Assembly (NCBI RefSeq): GCF_000968135.1
Contig: NZ_FO538765.1
Coordinates: 1,999,819-2,063,818, forward strand
DNA length: 64,000 nucleotides
Origin: Magnetospira sp. QH-2
GTDB taxonomy: Bacteria; Pseudomonadota; Alphaproteobacteria; Rhodospirillales; Magnetospiraceae
Direction: 5' to 3'
A program made the translations under genes and the position numbers. The notes beneath the pieces were generated by a model, which did not search any database, had not been told where the DNA came from, and saw only the letters and a list, made by a program, of their open reading frames with translations. Positions 19,284-28,136 of the stretch are shown in pieces. Position 1 is the stretch's first letter. Each line of letters opens with the position of its first letter.

Positions 19284-20636
19284 ATGCTCGACCAGTCCGA
19301 AACCTTGGCCGAAAGCATATGCACCGAACGCATGGCATTCATCGGCCTGGATGAGAGTTCCAAAGAAAACCTGCGTGAATTCAAGCCGGTGATGGAATTC
19401 CACATTGATGTGATTCTTGAGGAATTCTACAAGCATGTCTACCAATGGCCGGAACTGGCGGCCCTCTTCAAGACCTCCGAAAGCCAAAAGGCGGCCCAAA
19501 GCGGCCAGCGTGCCCACTGGGTCGGAAACATCTTCGAAGGCAAGTTCGGCGAAGACTATCTCCGCGAGGTGGTTGCCATCAGTCATGCCCATGAACGGGT
19601 CGGTCTGGATTTCCGTTGGCATATCGGCGGCTATTGCCGGATCCTCAACGAACTCACGGCCATCGCCGTGCGCACTTACCGCAAAAAGCCGGAAAAGCTG
19701 ATCGGGGTGTTGCAGGCCATCAATAAGGCCGTGATGCTGGATCTGGATTTGCCCATATCGGTCTATATTGATTCCACTCGCCGGAACTTCGATACCACCT
19801 TGTCGGATCACGGGGACCGCTTCGAACAGAATGTCCACGGCATGGTCCAGGTGGTTGCCTCGGCCTCGACGGAACTTCAGGCCACCGCTCAGGCGATGGA
19901 AAGCACCGCCGTCCGAACTTCGGAGCGGGCCACGGCGGTCGCTGCCGCCGCCGAAGAAGCGGCCACCAATGTGCAGACCGTCGCCGCCGCCGCCGAGCAG
20001 CTTTCGGGGTCCATCGGTGAAATAAGCCAGCAGGTCGCCCAATCCACCCACATTGCCAGCAACGCGGTGATGGAAGCCGAGCGCACCAACGAGCAGGTCA
20101 GCGGCTTGGCCAGCGCGGCGCAGAAGATCGGCGAGGTGGTCGATCTGATCAACGACATCGCCAGCCAGACCAACCTGTTGGCGCTGAACGCCACCATCGA
20201 GGCGGCACGGGCCGGAGAAGCGGGCAAAGGATTTGCTGTTGTCGCCTCCGAGGTCAAAAACCTGGCCAGCCAGACAGCCAAAGCCACCGACGAGATCGCG
20301 CGGCAGATTTCAGAAATTCAAGCCGCCACCCGAGAAGCCGTTGGAGCCATTCAGGGGATCGGCAGCACGATCAGTGAAATCAACGATATCAGCGCTTCTA
20401 TTGCAGCATCGGTTGAACAACAGGGGGCCGCAACCCAAGAGATTGCCCGCAACGTCGAACAGGCCTCGGCAGGCACCAACGAGGTGACATCCCATATTGT
20501 TGAAGTCACGGCGGCCGCCGACGAAACCGGCCATTCGGCAGGCGAGGTTCTTGCCGCTTCCCGCGAACTCTCTTCGCAAGCGGAATCTCTTACCATCGAA
20601 GTTCGTGACTTCCTGGACGAATTGCGGCAATTCTAA
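19284..20636 (+). CDS. Globin-coupled methyl-accepting chemotaxis-type sensor (HemAT-like)
   Basis: 450 residues with no transmembrane segment, so a soluble cytoplasmic sensor. Residues ~1-175 form a protoglobin domain; the likely proximal haem ligand is His103 in SHAHERVGLDFRWHIGGY, the family motif. Residues ~190-445 are a receptor signalling domain with the hairpin tip DIASQTNLLALNATIEAARAG and long Ala/Glu-rich methylation-type helices. It probably senses oxygen or another haem ligand and controls CheA or a related kinase. Shine-Dalgarno AAGGGAG precedes the ATG. Its stop overlaps that of the convergent nnr gene. Confidence 0.93.
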   Translation: MLDQSETLAESICTERMAFIGLDESSKENLREFKPVMEFHIDVILEEFYKHVYQWPELAALFKTSESQKAAQSGQRAHWVGNIFEGKFGEDYLREVVAISHAHERVGLDFRWHIGGYCRILNELTAIAVRTYRKKPEKLIGVLQAINKAVMLDLDLPISVYIDSTRRNFDTTLSDHGDRFEQNVHGMVQVVASASTELQATAQAMESTAVRTSERATAVAAAAEEAATNVQTVAAAAEQLSGSIGEISQQVAQSTHIASNAVMEAERTNEQVSGLASAAQKIGEVVDLINDIASQTNLLALNATIEAARAGEAGKGFAVVASEVKNLASQTAKATDEIARQISEIQAATREAVGAIQGIGSTISEINDISASIAASVEQQGAATQEIARNVEQASAGTNEVTSHIVEVTAAADETGHSAGEVLAASRELSSQAESLTIEVRDFLDELRQF

Positions 20637-22078
20637 AGAGTAGCCAGGACACCGGCTGCGGCCAGCGGCAAATCCTCGGCAATCAATCCGGGACCGATCT
20701 TTCCCGCGGCGTTGCCGTGAATCCAGGTCCCGGCGCAGGCCGCTTCGAAAGCGGGCATTCCCTGGGCCAACAGACCGGCAATGATTCCGGCCAATACATC
20801 CCCGCTTCCTCCGGTCGCCAAGGCAGGCATGCCGGCTGTACAGATCACCGCCCGTCCGTCCGGCGCGGCGACCACCGTATCCGCCCCTTTCAAGAGCACC
20901 ACGGCACCACATTCCTCGGCAGCCGCCCTTGTCCGAGACAGCTTGTCCCCCTTATGCGCAAACAAGCGAGCAAACTCCCCTTCATGGGGGGTGAGCACCA
21001 TATCGGGCCGTAATTGGTCGAACAGATCCCGGGGGGCATCAGCGAAGCTGCTCAGCGCGTCGGCATCCAGAACCAGGGGGCGCCCGCTGGACAGCGCCAT
21101 GCGGACATCGATGCGGGTCTTGTCCCCCAGGCCCGCCCCTGGCCCCAAGAGACCCGCCGTGATCCGTGACTCATCGAAGCATTCGGCCAAGGCCTCCGCA
21201 TCGGCACAGCTGCGCACCAGCGGTCCCGGCGCATCCCCCATGTAAGGAAACAGCATGGATGGGGGTACCGCCAAGGTCACCAATCCGGTTCCACAGCGGC
21301 GCGCGGCAGCGGCGGCCAACCGCGCCGCGCCGGTCATGCGCCCTCCGCCCCGAATGAGCAAATGGCCTTGGCTGTATTTGTGGCTGGTCGGCCCAGGCCT
21401 GGGTAGAACCTGTGACCAGAGCTTCGGCCCGTTACACCATTGATCGGGCGAAATAGGTGTCAGCACCGACCCCGGAATGCCGATATCCGCCACGGTGAGG
21501 GCCCCCCGGTATTGACGCCCCGGTTCCAGCAGGTGCCCTGGCTTGGGGCGAAAGAAGGTCACCGTGGCAAGACAGCGGGGCGCACATCCCAATACAGAAC
21601 CGCTGTCGCCATGAATTCCGCTTGGAACATCCACCGCCACGCAGGGCAGTTCCCGTCGGTTGAGTTCTTCAATGGTTGCCGCTGTCCCGCCCTCCAGCGG
21701 GCGGGCCAGCCCGGCGCCGAACAGGGCATCCACCACCAGCGCGCCCCGATTGAGAACTTCTGGAGATAATGGGATGCAAGGCCCCTTCCAACGCGCCGCA
21801 TTGGCCGCCGCATCCCCTTTCAGACGTGCCCGGTCGCCCAACAGGGCCACCGTCACCGGCCAGCCGCGCCGCTCCAACAGCCGCGCCACCACGAATCCAT
21901 CGCCGCCGTTGTTGCCGGGACCGGCCAGGACCACCACGGGCCGAGGCGACCATGCCCCGCGAATGACCCGTTCGATGGCAAGCCCCGCTGCTTCCATCAA
22001 TCGCAGACCGGGGATGCCGGATTGCATGGCCAGCCGGTCGGCCTCGTACATCTGTGCGACAGTCAGGATTTCGGTCAT
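20633..22078 (-). CDS. nnr: Bifunctional NAD(P)HX epimerase/dehydratase
   Basis: 481 residues, a fusion of an N-terminal NAD(P)HX epimerase domain (YjeF_N, ~1-210) and a C-terminal ADP-dependent dehydratase domain (~220-481) that together repair hydrated NADH and NADPH. The epimerase half shows VVVLAGPGNNGGDGFVVARLL and CVAVDVPSGIHGDSG. The dehydratase half shows GLLGPGAGLG, LVLDADALSSF, MVLTPHEGEFARLF and ATGGSGDVLAGIIAG. The start is placed at MTEILTVAQMYEADRLAM; longer in-frame starts would run into the divergent kinase gene and have no family support. GGAGAGAGGG precedes it. Confidence 0.94.
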   Translation of the reverse strand: MTEILTVAQMYEADRLAMQSGIPGLRLMEAAGLAIERVIRGAWSPRPVVVLAGPGNNGGDGFVVARLLERRGWPVTVALLGDRARLKGDAAANAARWKGPCIPLSPEVLNRGALVVDALFGAGLARPLEGGTAATIEELNRRELPCVAVDVPSGIHGDSGSVLGCAPRCLATVTFFRPKPGHLLEPGRQYRGALTVADIGIPGSVLTPISPDQWCNGPKLWSQVLPRPGPTSHKYSQGHLLIRGGGRMTGAARLAAAAARRCGTGLVTLAVPPSMLFPYMGDAPGPLVRSCADAEALAECFDESRITAGLLGPGAGLGDKTRIDVRMALSSGRPLVLDADALSSFADAPRDLFDQLRPDMVLTPHEGEFARLFAHKGDKLSRTRAAAEECGAVVLLKGADTVVAAPDGRAVICTAGMPALATGGSGDVLAGIIAGLLAQGMPAFEAACAGTWIHGNAAGKIGPGLIAEDLPLAAAGVLATL

Positions 22079-22210
22079 TGCATGAGCCCTCTCTCCACCC
22101 TCGTTCCCATGGGACCACAGGCTCGGGAGTCTGGCAACGGCGGACATCTTCTCTCCGGGCCCCAAGGCGTGTAGACTGCCCGACAGATCCCGCCACTGCA
22201 TGGGCTTTCC

Positions 22211-24592
22211 ATGAAAATCCGCCCCGATTCCAAATTACTCATCGGGACCGCCATCAGTATCGCGGTGGCGGCCACGGTCATCTGGGCCGTGCTCAGCTGG
22301 ATTACCGGACAACGGGAGTTGAAACAGGAACTGGAGATGGTCGCGAAGCAGGTTGCTCCGCCCATCGATATCCTGTTTGACGAAACCATGACGCACCTGA
22401 GCACTCTTTCCAAGATCGAGACTCAGTCCGATCTTTATGCTTATGGCGGCAGACCGGACCGATTGGCCGGTTATAGCCCGGAGGTGGTCCTGGGTATCTA
22501 TACTCCCATGGGGCGCCACCTATTGAGTTCGGCACCGCTTTTCGATCAAGCCCCCACGCCCCTGCTTGAGGCTTTCCAATCCGCCTCCAAAAGCAAAAAC
22601 GACGTCTTGCAACAGATTGCAGCCTGGAATGGCAAGACCTATGTCGCCGTGGTCCGCCCCCAGGTCACCGAGGATGGAACCGTGGAGCGGTTCCAGGTCT
22701 ACAGCTTTTCCAGCGACCGGCTACGGGGCTGGATTCGCAACCTGGACCTAGGCCCCCACATCGTGGCCCGTATCCTGACTCCCAACGGCAATGCTTTGCT
22801 GCAAGAGCCCGATAGAGCAACGCTCAACCCAAGAATTGAAGTCAGCCACGGCCTCAACAATTTCCATCTGCGTCTGACCTTTACCGCCGATGAAGCGGGG
22901 CTATGGGATTTTTGGGTCCGTCACAAGCTTTCGGAGTTGGTTCCGATGGCCCTGGTCATCCTGATCGCGGGCAGCGTGATCTTTTTCATGATCAAGCTCT
23001 ATGGCCGTGAGTTCCGGCACCAGCAGGAAGCCACGGCCCTGCGCCAATCCCACATGGCGCAGCGGGAACAAGATCGCCAAAGGTTGGTGGACGCGGTGGA
23101 CAGCCTGTCGGAAGGGTTCGCCCTCTGGGACGCGGACGACCGGCTGGTGCTGGGCAATACCCCGCTCGACCACTATTTTCCCAGCGAAGTGGTTGGAAAT
23201 GCCGTCGGACAGACATTTGAAGAGCTGTACGGCAAAATTATCGACAGCGGTTATATCCCCTCCGCCCGCCCTGACCCGGAAGGATGGCTGCGCAACCGGG
23301 TCCGCGGCCACCGTAATCCCAGCGGATCCTACGAGGTGCGCCTGAGCAATGGCCGCTGGGTCCGCATTACCGAGCGGCGCACGCGCGAAGGCGGCATTGC
23401 CGCCACCTACATGGATATCACTTTGGAAAAAGTGGCCGCCGAGCGTATTCGTAAAGAAAAGGAAACCGCGGAAACTTATCTGGCAATCGCCGGAACCATA
23501 ATCCTGGCCCTTGATGCCTTGGGTCGCGTCACCCTGATCAACCGCAAGGGCTGCGAGATCCTGGGGCGTCCGGAAATTGAAATCGTCGGCCAGAATTGGT
23601 GGGATTTGGCGCTGCCGACAGCGGAACGGACGCGGGTATGGGAGATGTTCAGTTCCGTCATGGCCCGGGAAATCGATCTGCCCGACTATTTCGAGAACGA
23701 GATCGTTACCAAGAATGGCGAACGGCGGCTGGTTGCCTGGCATAATGCGATTATTCCCGATAAGGAAGGGCGGCCTGCGGGAACCCTGAGTTCCGGCGAG
23801 GACATCAGCGATCGCAAAAAGACCGAAGTGGCCCTGCGCAATGCCATGCAGGCGGCGGAACTGGCCAACCGGGCGAAAACCGAGTTCCTGGCCACCATGA
23901 GCCACGAACTGCGCACACCGCTTAATTCGATCATCGGCTTTTCCGATATCCTGTCCAACGAGATGTTCGGCCCCCTCGGTCAGCCCGATTACCGGCAGTA
24001 CGCCACCGATATTAACGAGTCCGGCAAGCATCTGCTGGACCTGATCAATGACATTCTCGATATCGCCCGCATCGAATCCGGCGGCATGGTGCTGCGCGAG
24101 GGGGATATCGACGTGCAAAGGCTCCTGCAAAGTGCCTTGCGCATGGTTCAAGAGCGCGCTCAACAAGCCGGTTTGACCCTTGAAAAGGTTGATGTCCTGC
24201 CAACCCCGGCGCCGATCCTGCACGGCGATGAGCGGCGTATCAAGCAGGTGTTGATCAATCTGTTGTTCAATTCCATCAAGTTCACTCCCGTCGGCGGCAC
24301 CATTACCCTGGCCACCGGCCTGGATCGGGAAAGCCGCTTTTACTTCCGCGTCACCGATACCGGGATCGGCATTGCCGCCGAGGACCTGGACCGGGTGCTC
24401 TCACCGTTTGGTCAGGCCGACAGCTCCTTTAGCCGTCAATATGAAGGGGCCGGATTGGGGTTGCCGCTGAGCCGGAATCTTGTCGAATTGCATGATGGCA
24501 CCTTGGTGCTCGACAGCTCCCCCGGCGAAGGCACCTCGGTCTCGCTGCGGTTTCCCGCCGCCAGAACCACATTCCTGCCTGCTCCCGAGTAA
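22211..24592 (+). CDS. Membrane-bound PAS sensor histidine kinase
   Basis: 793 residues. A first transmembrane helix (LIGTAISIAVAATVIWAVLSW) and a second (LVPMALVILIAGSVIFFMI, ~240-260) enclose an extracytoplasmic sensor region. Two PAS domains follow (roughly 290-400, FALWDADDRLVLGN, and 415-540, ILALDALGRVTLINRKG). The HisKA domain has the phospho-accepting His565 in FLATMSHELRTPLNSII. The ATPase domain shows NLLFNSIKFT, DTGIGIAAED and GAGLGLPLSRNLVELHDG. There is no receiver domain and no response regulator gene beside it, so the partner is elsewhere. The signal sensed is unknown. Confidence 0.93.
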   Translation: MKIRPDSKLLIGTAISIAVAATVIWAVLSWITGQRELKQELEMVAKQVAPPIDILFDETMTHLSTLSKIETQSDLYAYGGRPDRLAGYSPEVVLGIYTPMGRHLLSSAPLFDQAPTPLLEAFQSASKSKNDVLQQIAAWNGKTYVAVVRPQVTEDGTVERFQVYSFSSDRLRGWIRNLDLGPHIVARILTPNGNALLQEPDRATLNPRIEVSHGLNNFHLRLTFTADEAGLWDFWVRHKLSELVPMALVILIAGSVIFFMIKLYGREFRHQQEATALRQSHMAQREQDRQRLVDAVDSLSEGFALWDADDRLVLGNTPLDHYFPSEVVGNAVGQTFEELYGKIIDSGYIPSARPDPEGWLRNRVRGHRNPSGSYEVRLSNGRWVRITERRTREGGIAATYMDITLEKVAAERIRKEKETAETYLAIAGTIILALDALGRVTLINRKGCEILGRPEIEIVGQNWWDLALPTAERTRVWEMFSSVMAREIDLPDYFENEIVTKNGERRLVAWHNAIIPDKEGRPAGTLSSGEDISDRKKTEVALRNAMQAAELANRAKTEFLATMSHELRTPLNSIIGFSDILSNEMFGPLGQPDYRQYATDINESGKHLLDLINDILDIARIESGGMVLREGDIDVQRLLQSALRMVQERAQQAGLTLEKVDVLPTPAPILHGDERRIKQVLINLLFNSIKFTPVGGTITLATGLDRESRFYFRVTDTGIGIAAEDLDRVLSPFGQADSSFSRQYEGAGLGLPLSRNLVELHDGTLVLDSSPGEGTSVSLRFPAARTTFLPAPE

Positions 24593-24612
24593 TCCAACGG
24601 ACAAGACCGCCC

Positions 24613-24652
24613 TTGACTTCCTGTTTGGCCCCATATAGAACAAATAAAGAAC
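24613..24652 (+). promoter_or_regulatory. Promoter with overlapping LexA box for imuAB
   Basis: TTGACT (24613-24618) and TAGAAC (24636-24641) are spaced 17 bases. GAAC-N7-GAAC at 24638-24652 matches the alphaproteobacterial LexA operator (GTTC-N7-GTTC on the other strand), and its left half-site covers the -10 element. It ends 15 bases before the imuA start, so LexA binding would block transcription. Confidence 0.8.
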
Positions 24653-24667
24653 ATATGGAGCCCTCCT

Positions 24668-25381
24668 TTGGATCGTCAAGCGACCCTCGTTCAACTGCGC
24701 AGCCGCCTCCGGGCGCTGGAGAGCACCCTCCCGGCAAATCGGGATGACCTGGTGTCTCTGGGGCACCCGGCTCTGGACGATGCCTTGCCCTGGCAGGGTC
24801 TGCCACGTCGCGGACTGCATGAGATCGGCGGTCTTGCCGCCCCCGGATTTGCCATTGCCCTGCTGGTTCGCCTGTTACGCGGAGAGCCGGAACGCATGGC
24901 TTTTTGGTGCCGTCCCGGCCGTGACCTCCATGCTCAAGGCCTTCTGGCTCTGGGCCTGGATCCGGAACGGCTGGTGCTGGTGCAGGGCGAACGGGACCAG
25001 GATCTGCTCTGGGCCATGGAGGAAGGATTGCGTGGCGGGCTGCCGGTGGCGGTGCTAGGCGAAGTGGCCGAGGTCCCTCCCCTGGCCGGACGACGGCTGC
25101 AATTGGCCGCCGAGAAAGGCGGGCTTCCAGCCCTGTTGCTGCGCCCTGCCGCCCGTCGGCGCCCGCCGGTTACCGCAGCGCTGACCCGCTGGCGAATTGA
25201 CCCGGCCCCCTCTTTCAACCGGGATCGCTGGCGTCCCTGCTGGCGGGTCTCGCTGCAACGCTGCCGAGGCAACGAAGGACAAGGACAATGGACTGTGGAG
25301 TGGAAATATGAAACGGGTGATTTCTCTTTGGCTGCCCCTGTTCGCGACCGAACGCCTGCGGCGGCGCCAGCCATCGTCTGA
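24668..25381 (+). CDS. imuA: ImuA-like SOS mutagenesis protein
   Basis: 237 residues with a RecA-like fold region (LPRRGLHEIGGLAAPGFAIALLVRLL and MAFWCRPGRDLHAQGLLALGLDPERLVLV) but no Walker A loop, as expected for ImuA (also called SulA2/YbjA-type in some annotations). ImuA works with ImuB and the polymerase DnaE2 in error-prone lesion bypass. The start is TTG with GGAG seven bases upstream, and translation begins MDRQATLVQLRSRLRALES. A LexA box overlaps its promoter. The last 74 bases overlap imuB in another frame, indicating tight coupling. Confidence 0.88.
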   Translation: MDRQATLVQLRSRLRALESTLPANRDDLVSLGHPALDDALPWQGLPRRGLHEIGGLAAPGFAIALLVRLLRGEPERMAFWCRPGRDLHAQGLLALGLDPERLVLVQGERDQDLLWAMEEGLRGGLPVAVLGEVAEVPPLAGRRLQLAAEKGGLPALLLRPAARRRPPVTAALTRWRIDPAPSFNRDRWRPCWRVSLQRCRGNEGQGQWTVEWKYETGDFSLAAPVRDRTPAAAPAIV

Positions 25382-26930
25382 GTCTTCGTCTGAGTCTCCC
25401 TTGGCGGTGACCCGGGTCGAACGGGGCATGCCACGCATTGCCGCCGCCGACCCGATGGCCCAACGGGCCGGATTGACCCCCGGCATGCCCCTGGCCGATG
25501 CCCGGGCCTTGGCGCCAACGCTCCGCACCGTAAACGACGATCACCAAGGATTGCGGCGGGATCTGGAACGCCTGGCCGATTGGGCCCGGTGCTATACCCC
25601 TTGGGTTTCCCTGGACGACAGCGCGCCCGATGGGAATTGCGTTCCCCATGGTCTATGGCTGGATGTGGGCGGCTCGGCCCATCTGTTCGGCGGTGAACAG
25701 GCTTTGCTTGAGGACCTGCGGAAGCGGCTCGCCGGATTCGGCCTGACCGCCCGCCTGGGACTGGCCGAGACCCCTGGCGCCGCCTGGGCCGCCGCCCGCT
25801 TCGGCGCGACGTCCCTGACTCTCGTCACCACGGGCAGGCTCCGCGCTTTCCTGGCCCCCCTGCCCCTGGCCGCCCTGCGATTGCCGCCCGCAACCTTGGA
25901 CGCTCTGGAACGGATGGGTCCCCGGCGGATTGAGGATCTGTTGACCCTGCCCAGGGCCCCGCTGACCCGACGGTTCGGCGACCTGCCGGGACGGCGCCTG
26001 GATCAGGCTCTCGGCGGCCTTGGTGACCCCATCTCCCCTCGTGCCGAAGTCGAGCCGCCGCGCGTCCGCCGGAGCTTCGTCGAACCCATTGGCCGCGCCG
26101 AGGATGTGGAAGCCGCCCTCAGCGCCTTACTGGCAGAACTCTGCGAACGACTGGCAAAGGAGGATCAAGGGGTCCGCAAACTGATCTTCCGCCTGTACCG
26201 GGTCGATGGCAGCGCCCTGTCGGTGACCATTGGGACCCGGCAACCGGTTCGCGATCCGGAGCCTCTGTTCCGGCTGTTTCGTGACACGGGCAAGCTGGAT
26301 GGCCTGGATAGCGGCTTCGGTATCGAGGCCGTCACCCTGGATGCCGAGCTCACCGATCCCCTGAACGCCCAACAGACCGATCACCAGGATCGTGCCGACA
26401 CCCGCCGTGACGGAGGCTTGGCACATTTGCTGGACCGCCTGACCCTGCGCCTCGGCCCCGGTCGGGTGGTCCGCCTGTCCCCCTACCCCAGCCATTGGCC
26501 GGAACGAGCCAGCCGCGCCGTCGCCCCCCACCTTTCCCGCCGCAAGGAGAACGCCATGCCCCACTCTTCATCCGCCGCCCGTCGCGTTGCCGGTCTGCCC
26601 GGTCATGCCCCTCTGCCGCCCCGCCCTCTGCATTTGCTGCCACAGCCGGAGCCCATCGAGGCGGTGGCCTCCCTGCCCGATGATCCGCCCGCCTTGATCC
26701 GTCGCCGGGGCCGCATCCATCGCATCGCCCGCACCGAAGGACCCGAGCGCATCGCGCCGGAATGGTGGCGCCGTGATAGCCTGGACCACCCGGCCGCCGG
26801 GTTGGCTCGCCGCACCCGTGATTATTACCGCGTCGAGGATCAAGAGGGCCGCCGGTTCTGGGTCTACCGCGAAGGCCTGATGCGTCCCGGCGTGCCGCCC
26901 AAATGGTACCTGCATGGGGAATTTCAGTGA
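25308..26930 (+). CDS. imuB: ImuB, inactive Y-family polymerase-like protein
   Basis: 540 residues. ImuB is a Y-family polymerase homologue that has lost catalytic acidic residues and acts as a hub binding the beta clamp and DnaE2. The start MKRVISLWLPLFATERLRR shows LWLPLFATE where active polymerases have an acidic metal site. HGLWLDVGGSAHLFGGE and ALERMGPRRIEDLLTLPRAPLTRRFG are typical. The C-terminal segment (GPERIAPEWWRRD, RDYYRVEDQEGRRFWVYREG, PPKWYLHGEF) is diagnostic of ImuB. The ATG at 25308 has GGAG nine bases upstream. The usual third partner, dnaE2, is not adjacent: the next gene is convergent. Confidence 0.92.
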   Translation: MKRVISLWLPLFATERLRRRQPSSESSSESPLAVTRVERGMPRIAAADPMAQRAGLTPGMPLADARALAPTLRTVNDDHQGLRRDLERLADWARCYTPWVSLDDSAPDGNCVPHGLWLDVGGSAHLFGGEQALLEDLRKRLAGFGLTARLGLAETPGAAWAAARFGATSLTLVTTGRLRAFLAPLPLAALRLPPATLDALERMGPRRIEDLLTLPRAPLTRRFGDLPGRRLDQALGGLGDPISPRAEVEPPRVRRSFVEPIGRAEDVEAALSALLAELCERLAKEDQGVRKLIFRLYRVDGSALSVTIGTRQPVRDPEPLFRLFRDTGKLDGLDSGFGIEAVTLDAELTDPLNAQQTDHQDRADTRRDGGLAHLLDRLTLRLGPGRVVRLSPYPSHWPERASRAVAPHLSRRKENAMPHSSSAARRVAGLPGHAPLPPRPLHLLPQPEPIEAVASLPDDPPALIRRRGRIHRIARTEGPERIAPEWWRRDSLDHPAAGLARRTRDYYRVEDQEGRRFWVYREGLMRPGVPPKWYLHGEFQ

Positions 26931-26931
26931 A

Positions 26932-27603
26932 TTAACGCCTCAGGGCCCGCCGATGAATGGACATTTCGTGGGCCTGGGCCTGCTGGTCACTATTCAGGCG
27001 TTCGACCAAGGACCGGCGAAGGTCCTGGTAGCCCCGAACCCCGGCCCCGGCCAGGTCGGTCCACATCAGCGCCCGGACCAATTGCTCCGGCGCCGCTTCT
27101 CCCTGGCTCAACAGGTACCCAAGGCGCAACGCCGCACGGTCGATGCCCCCGTCGTAGGCCGCTTCATACCAGGTCAAGGCGGCGGCCACATCCCGGGCCA
27201 CCCCCGCTCCGGTTTCCAGCATGACGGCGTAATTAAAGGCCGATCGGGCATCTCCGCCGCCGGCCGCGCGCCCGGTCCACTGGGCAACCTTGGCCGGATT
27301 CGCCGGGATGGTGCCCGCGCCGCCATACAAGGCAATGAGCCGATGTAACGCCGGAGCGTAGCCTTGCTTCGCTGATTCCTCATACCAATAAAGGGCCGCT
27401 TCCATGTCCGGCGCGCCTTGGACCCCTTGTTCGATACGGACTCCATACAGGAACTGAATTTTCGGATCGCCCGCCTTGGCCGCCTGTTCATACCAGCCAC
27501 CGATCTCCCCAGGACCACCCGGCGGTGGCGGCACTTGAGCCGTGGCGAGGCCGCCCCAGATCAGAATGGCCCCCATGGCGATAACCCAGACTCGCAGCCT
27601 CAA
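26932..27603 (-). CDS. Exported Sel1-repeat protein
   Basis: 223 residues. With the TTG start at 27603 the protein begins MRLRVWVIAMGAILIWGGLATAQ, a clear Sec signal peptide, and GGAGG lies seven bases upstream; a longer in-frame ATG start (253 residues) would bury the signal. The mature part carries four to five Sel1-type tetratricopeptide-like repeats of about 36 residues, e.g. AALYWYEESAKQGYAPALHRL and AALTWYEAAYDGGIDRAALRL. Sel1 repeats mediate protein contacts, often in envelope assembly. No specific partner is evident. It is the last gene of the minus-strand run. Confidence 0.85.
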   Translation of the reverse strand: MRLRVWVIAMGAILIWGGLATAQVPPPPGGPGEIGGWYEQAAKAGDPKIQFLYGVRIEQGVQGAPDMEAALYWYEESAKQGYAPALHRLIALYGGAGTIPANPAKVAQWTGRAAGGGDARSAFNYAVMLETGAGVARDVAAALTWYEAAYDGGIDRAALRLGYLLSQGEAAPEQLVRALMWTDLAGAGVRGYQDLRRSLVERLNSDQQAQAHEMSIHRRALRR

Positions 27604-27748
27604 AATCAGGCCTCCGACGCGGCAAAAAATACGACTTACAGCGTTAATGTAGCAAGGATATCGGGGAAACACAAAACACCGGCCAGGCGGCAAATTTTAC
27701 CCAGCTCTTTCCTCCGGCGGCAAGGATGACCCGGACGGAGCCCGGCCC

Positions 27749-28078
27749 TTATTCCTCGCCGTAGACCTGCACCAGGGTCCCGCCGTCAGGCACCGGTTCC
27801 GGGGTCATCACGTAATATCCGGCAGGCTTGGGGGCTTGCGGTTCCGGGGCCTCGACGGGATCCGGCACGTCGTAGCGACTCGGGTGAGCGCCGTAATAGT
27901 TCACCAAGCGCTTGGAATCCCGATGATTTGGCTCTCGATGACAGGTGATCTCGCCAAGGGATTGGTAGCAGTAGACGGGTTCGTAATCGGCCACCCCTTC
28001 CTCGTAGGCATCCACATAGCTACAGCCACCCAATGCCGCCGCGAGGGAAATCATGATCCAACGGTTCGCCTGTTTCAT
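27749..28078 (-). CDS. Small predicted lipoprotein
   Basis: 109 residues starting MKQANRWIMISLAAALGGCSYVDAYEEG, a lipoprotein signal with lipobox LGGC. GAAGGAGG stands five bases before the ATG, so the longer in-frame reading (153 residues) is rejected. The mature part has two further cysteines (VYCYQSLGEITCHRE), which could form a disulfide, and a Pro-rich linker before GYYVMTPEPVPDGGTLVQVYGEE. It belongs to no family I can name. It lies 58 bases after the dihydroorotase-like gene, probably in the same transcript. Confidence 0.8.
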   Translation of the reverse strand: MKQANRWIMISLAAALGGCSYVDAYEEGVADYEPVYCYQSLGEITCHREPNHRDSKRLVNYYGAHPSRYDVPDPVEAPEPQAPKPAGYYVMTPEPVPDGGTLVQVYGEE

Positions 28079-28136
28079 CTCGGCCTCCTTCTTTTTGCCC
28101 TGCTTCCCTTGCAAGGCAGAGGCCAGATGGAAATGG

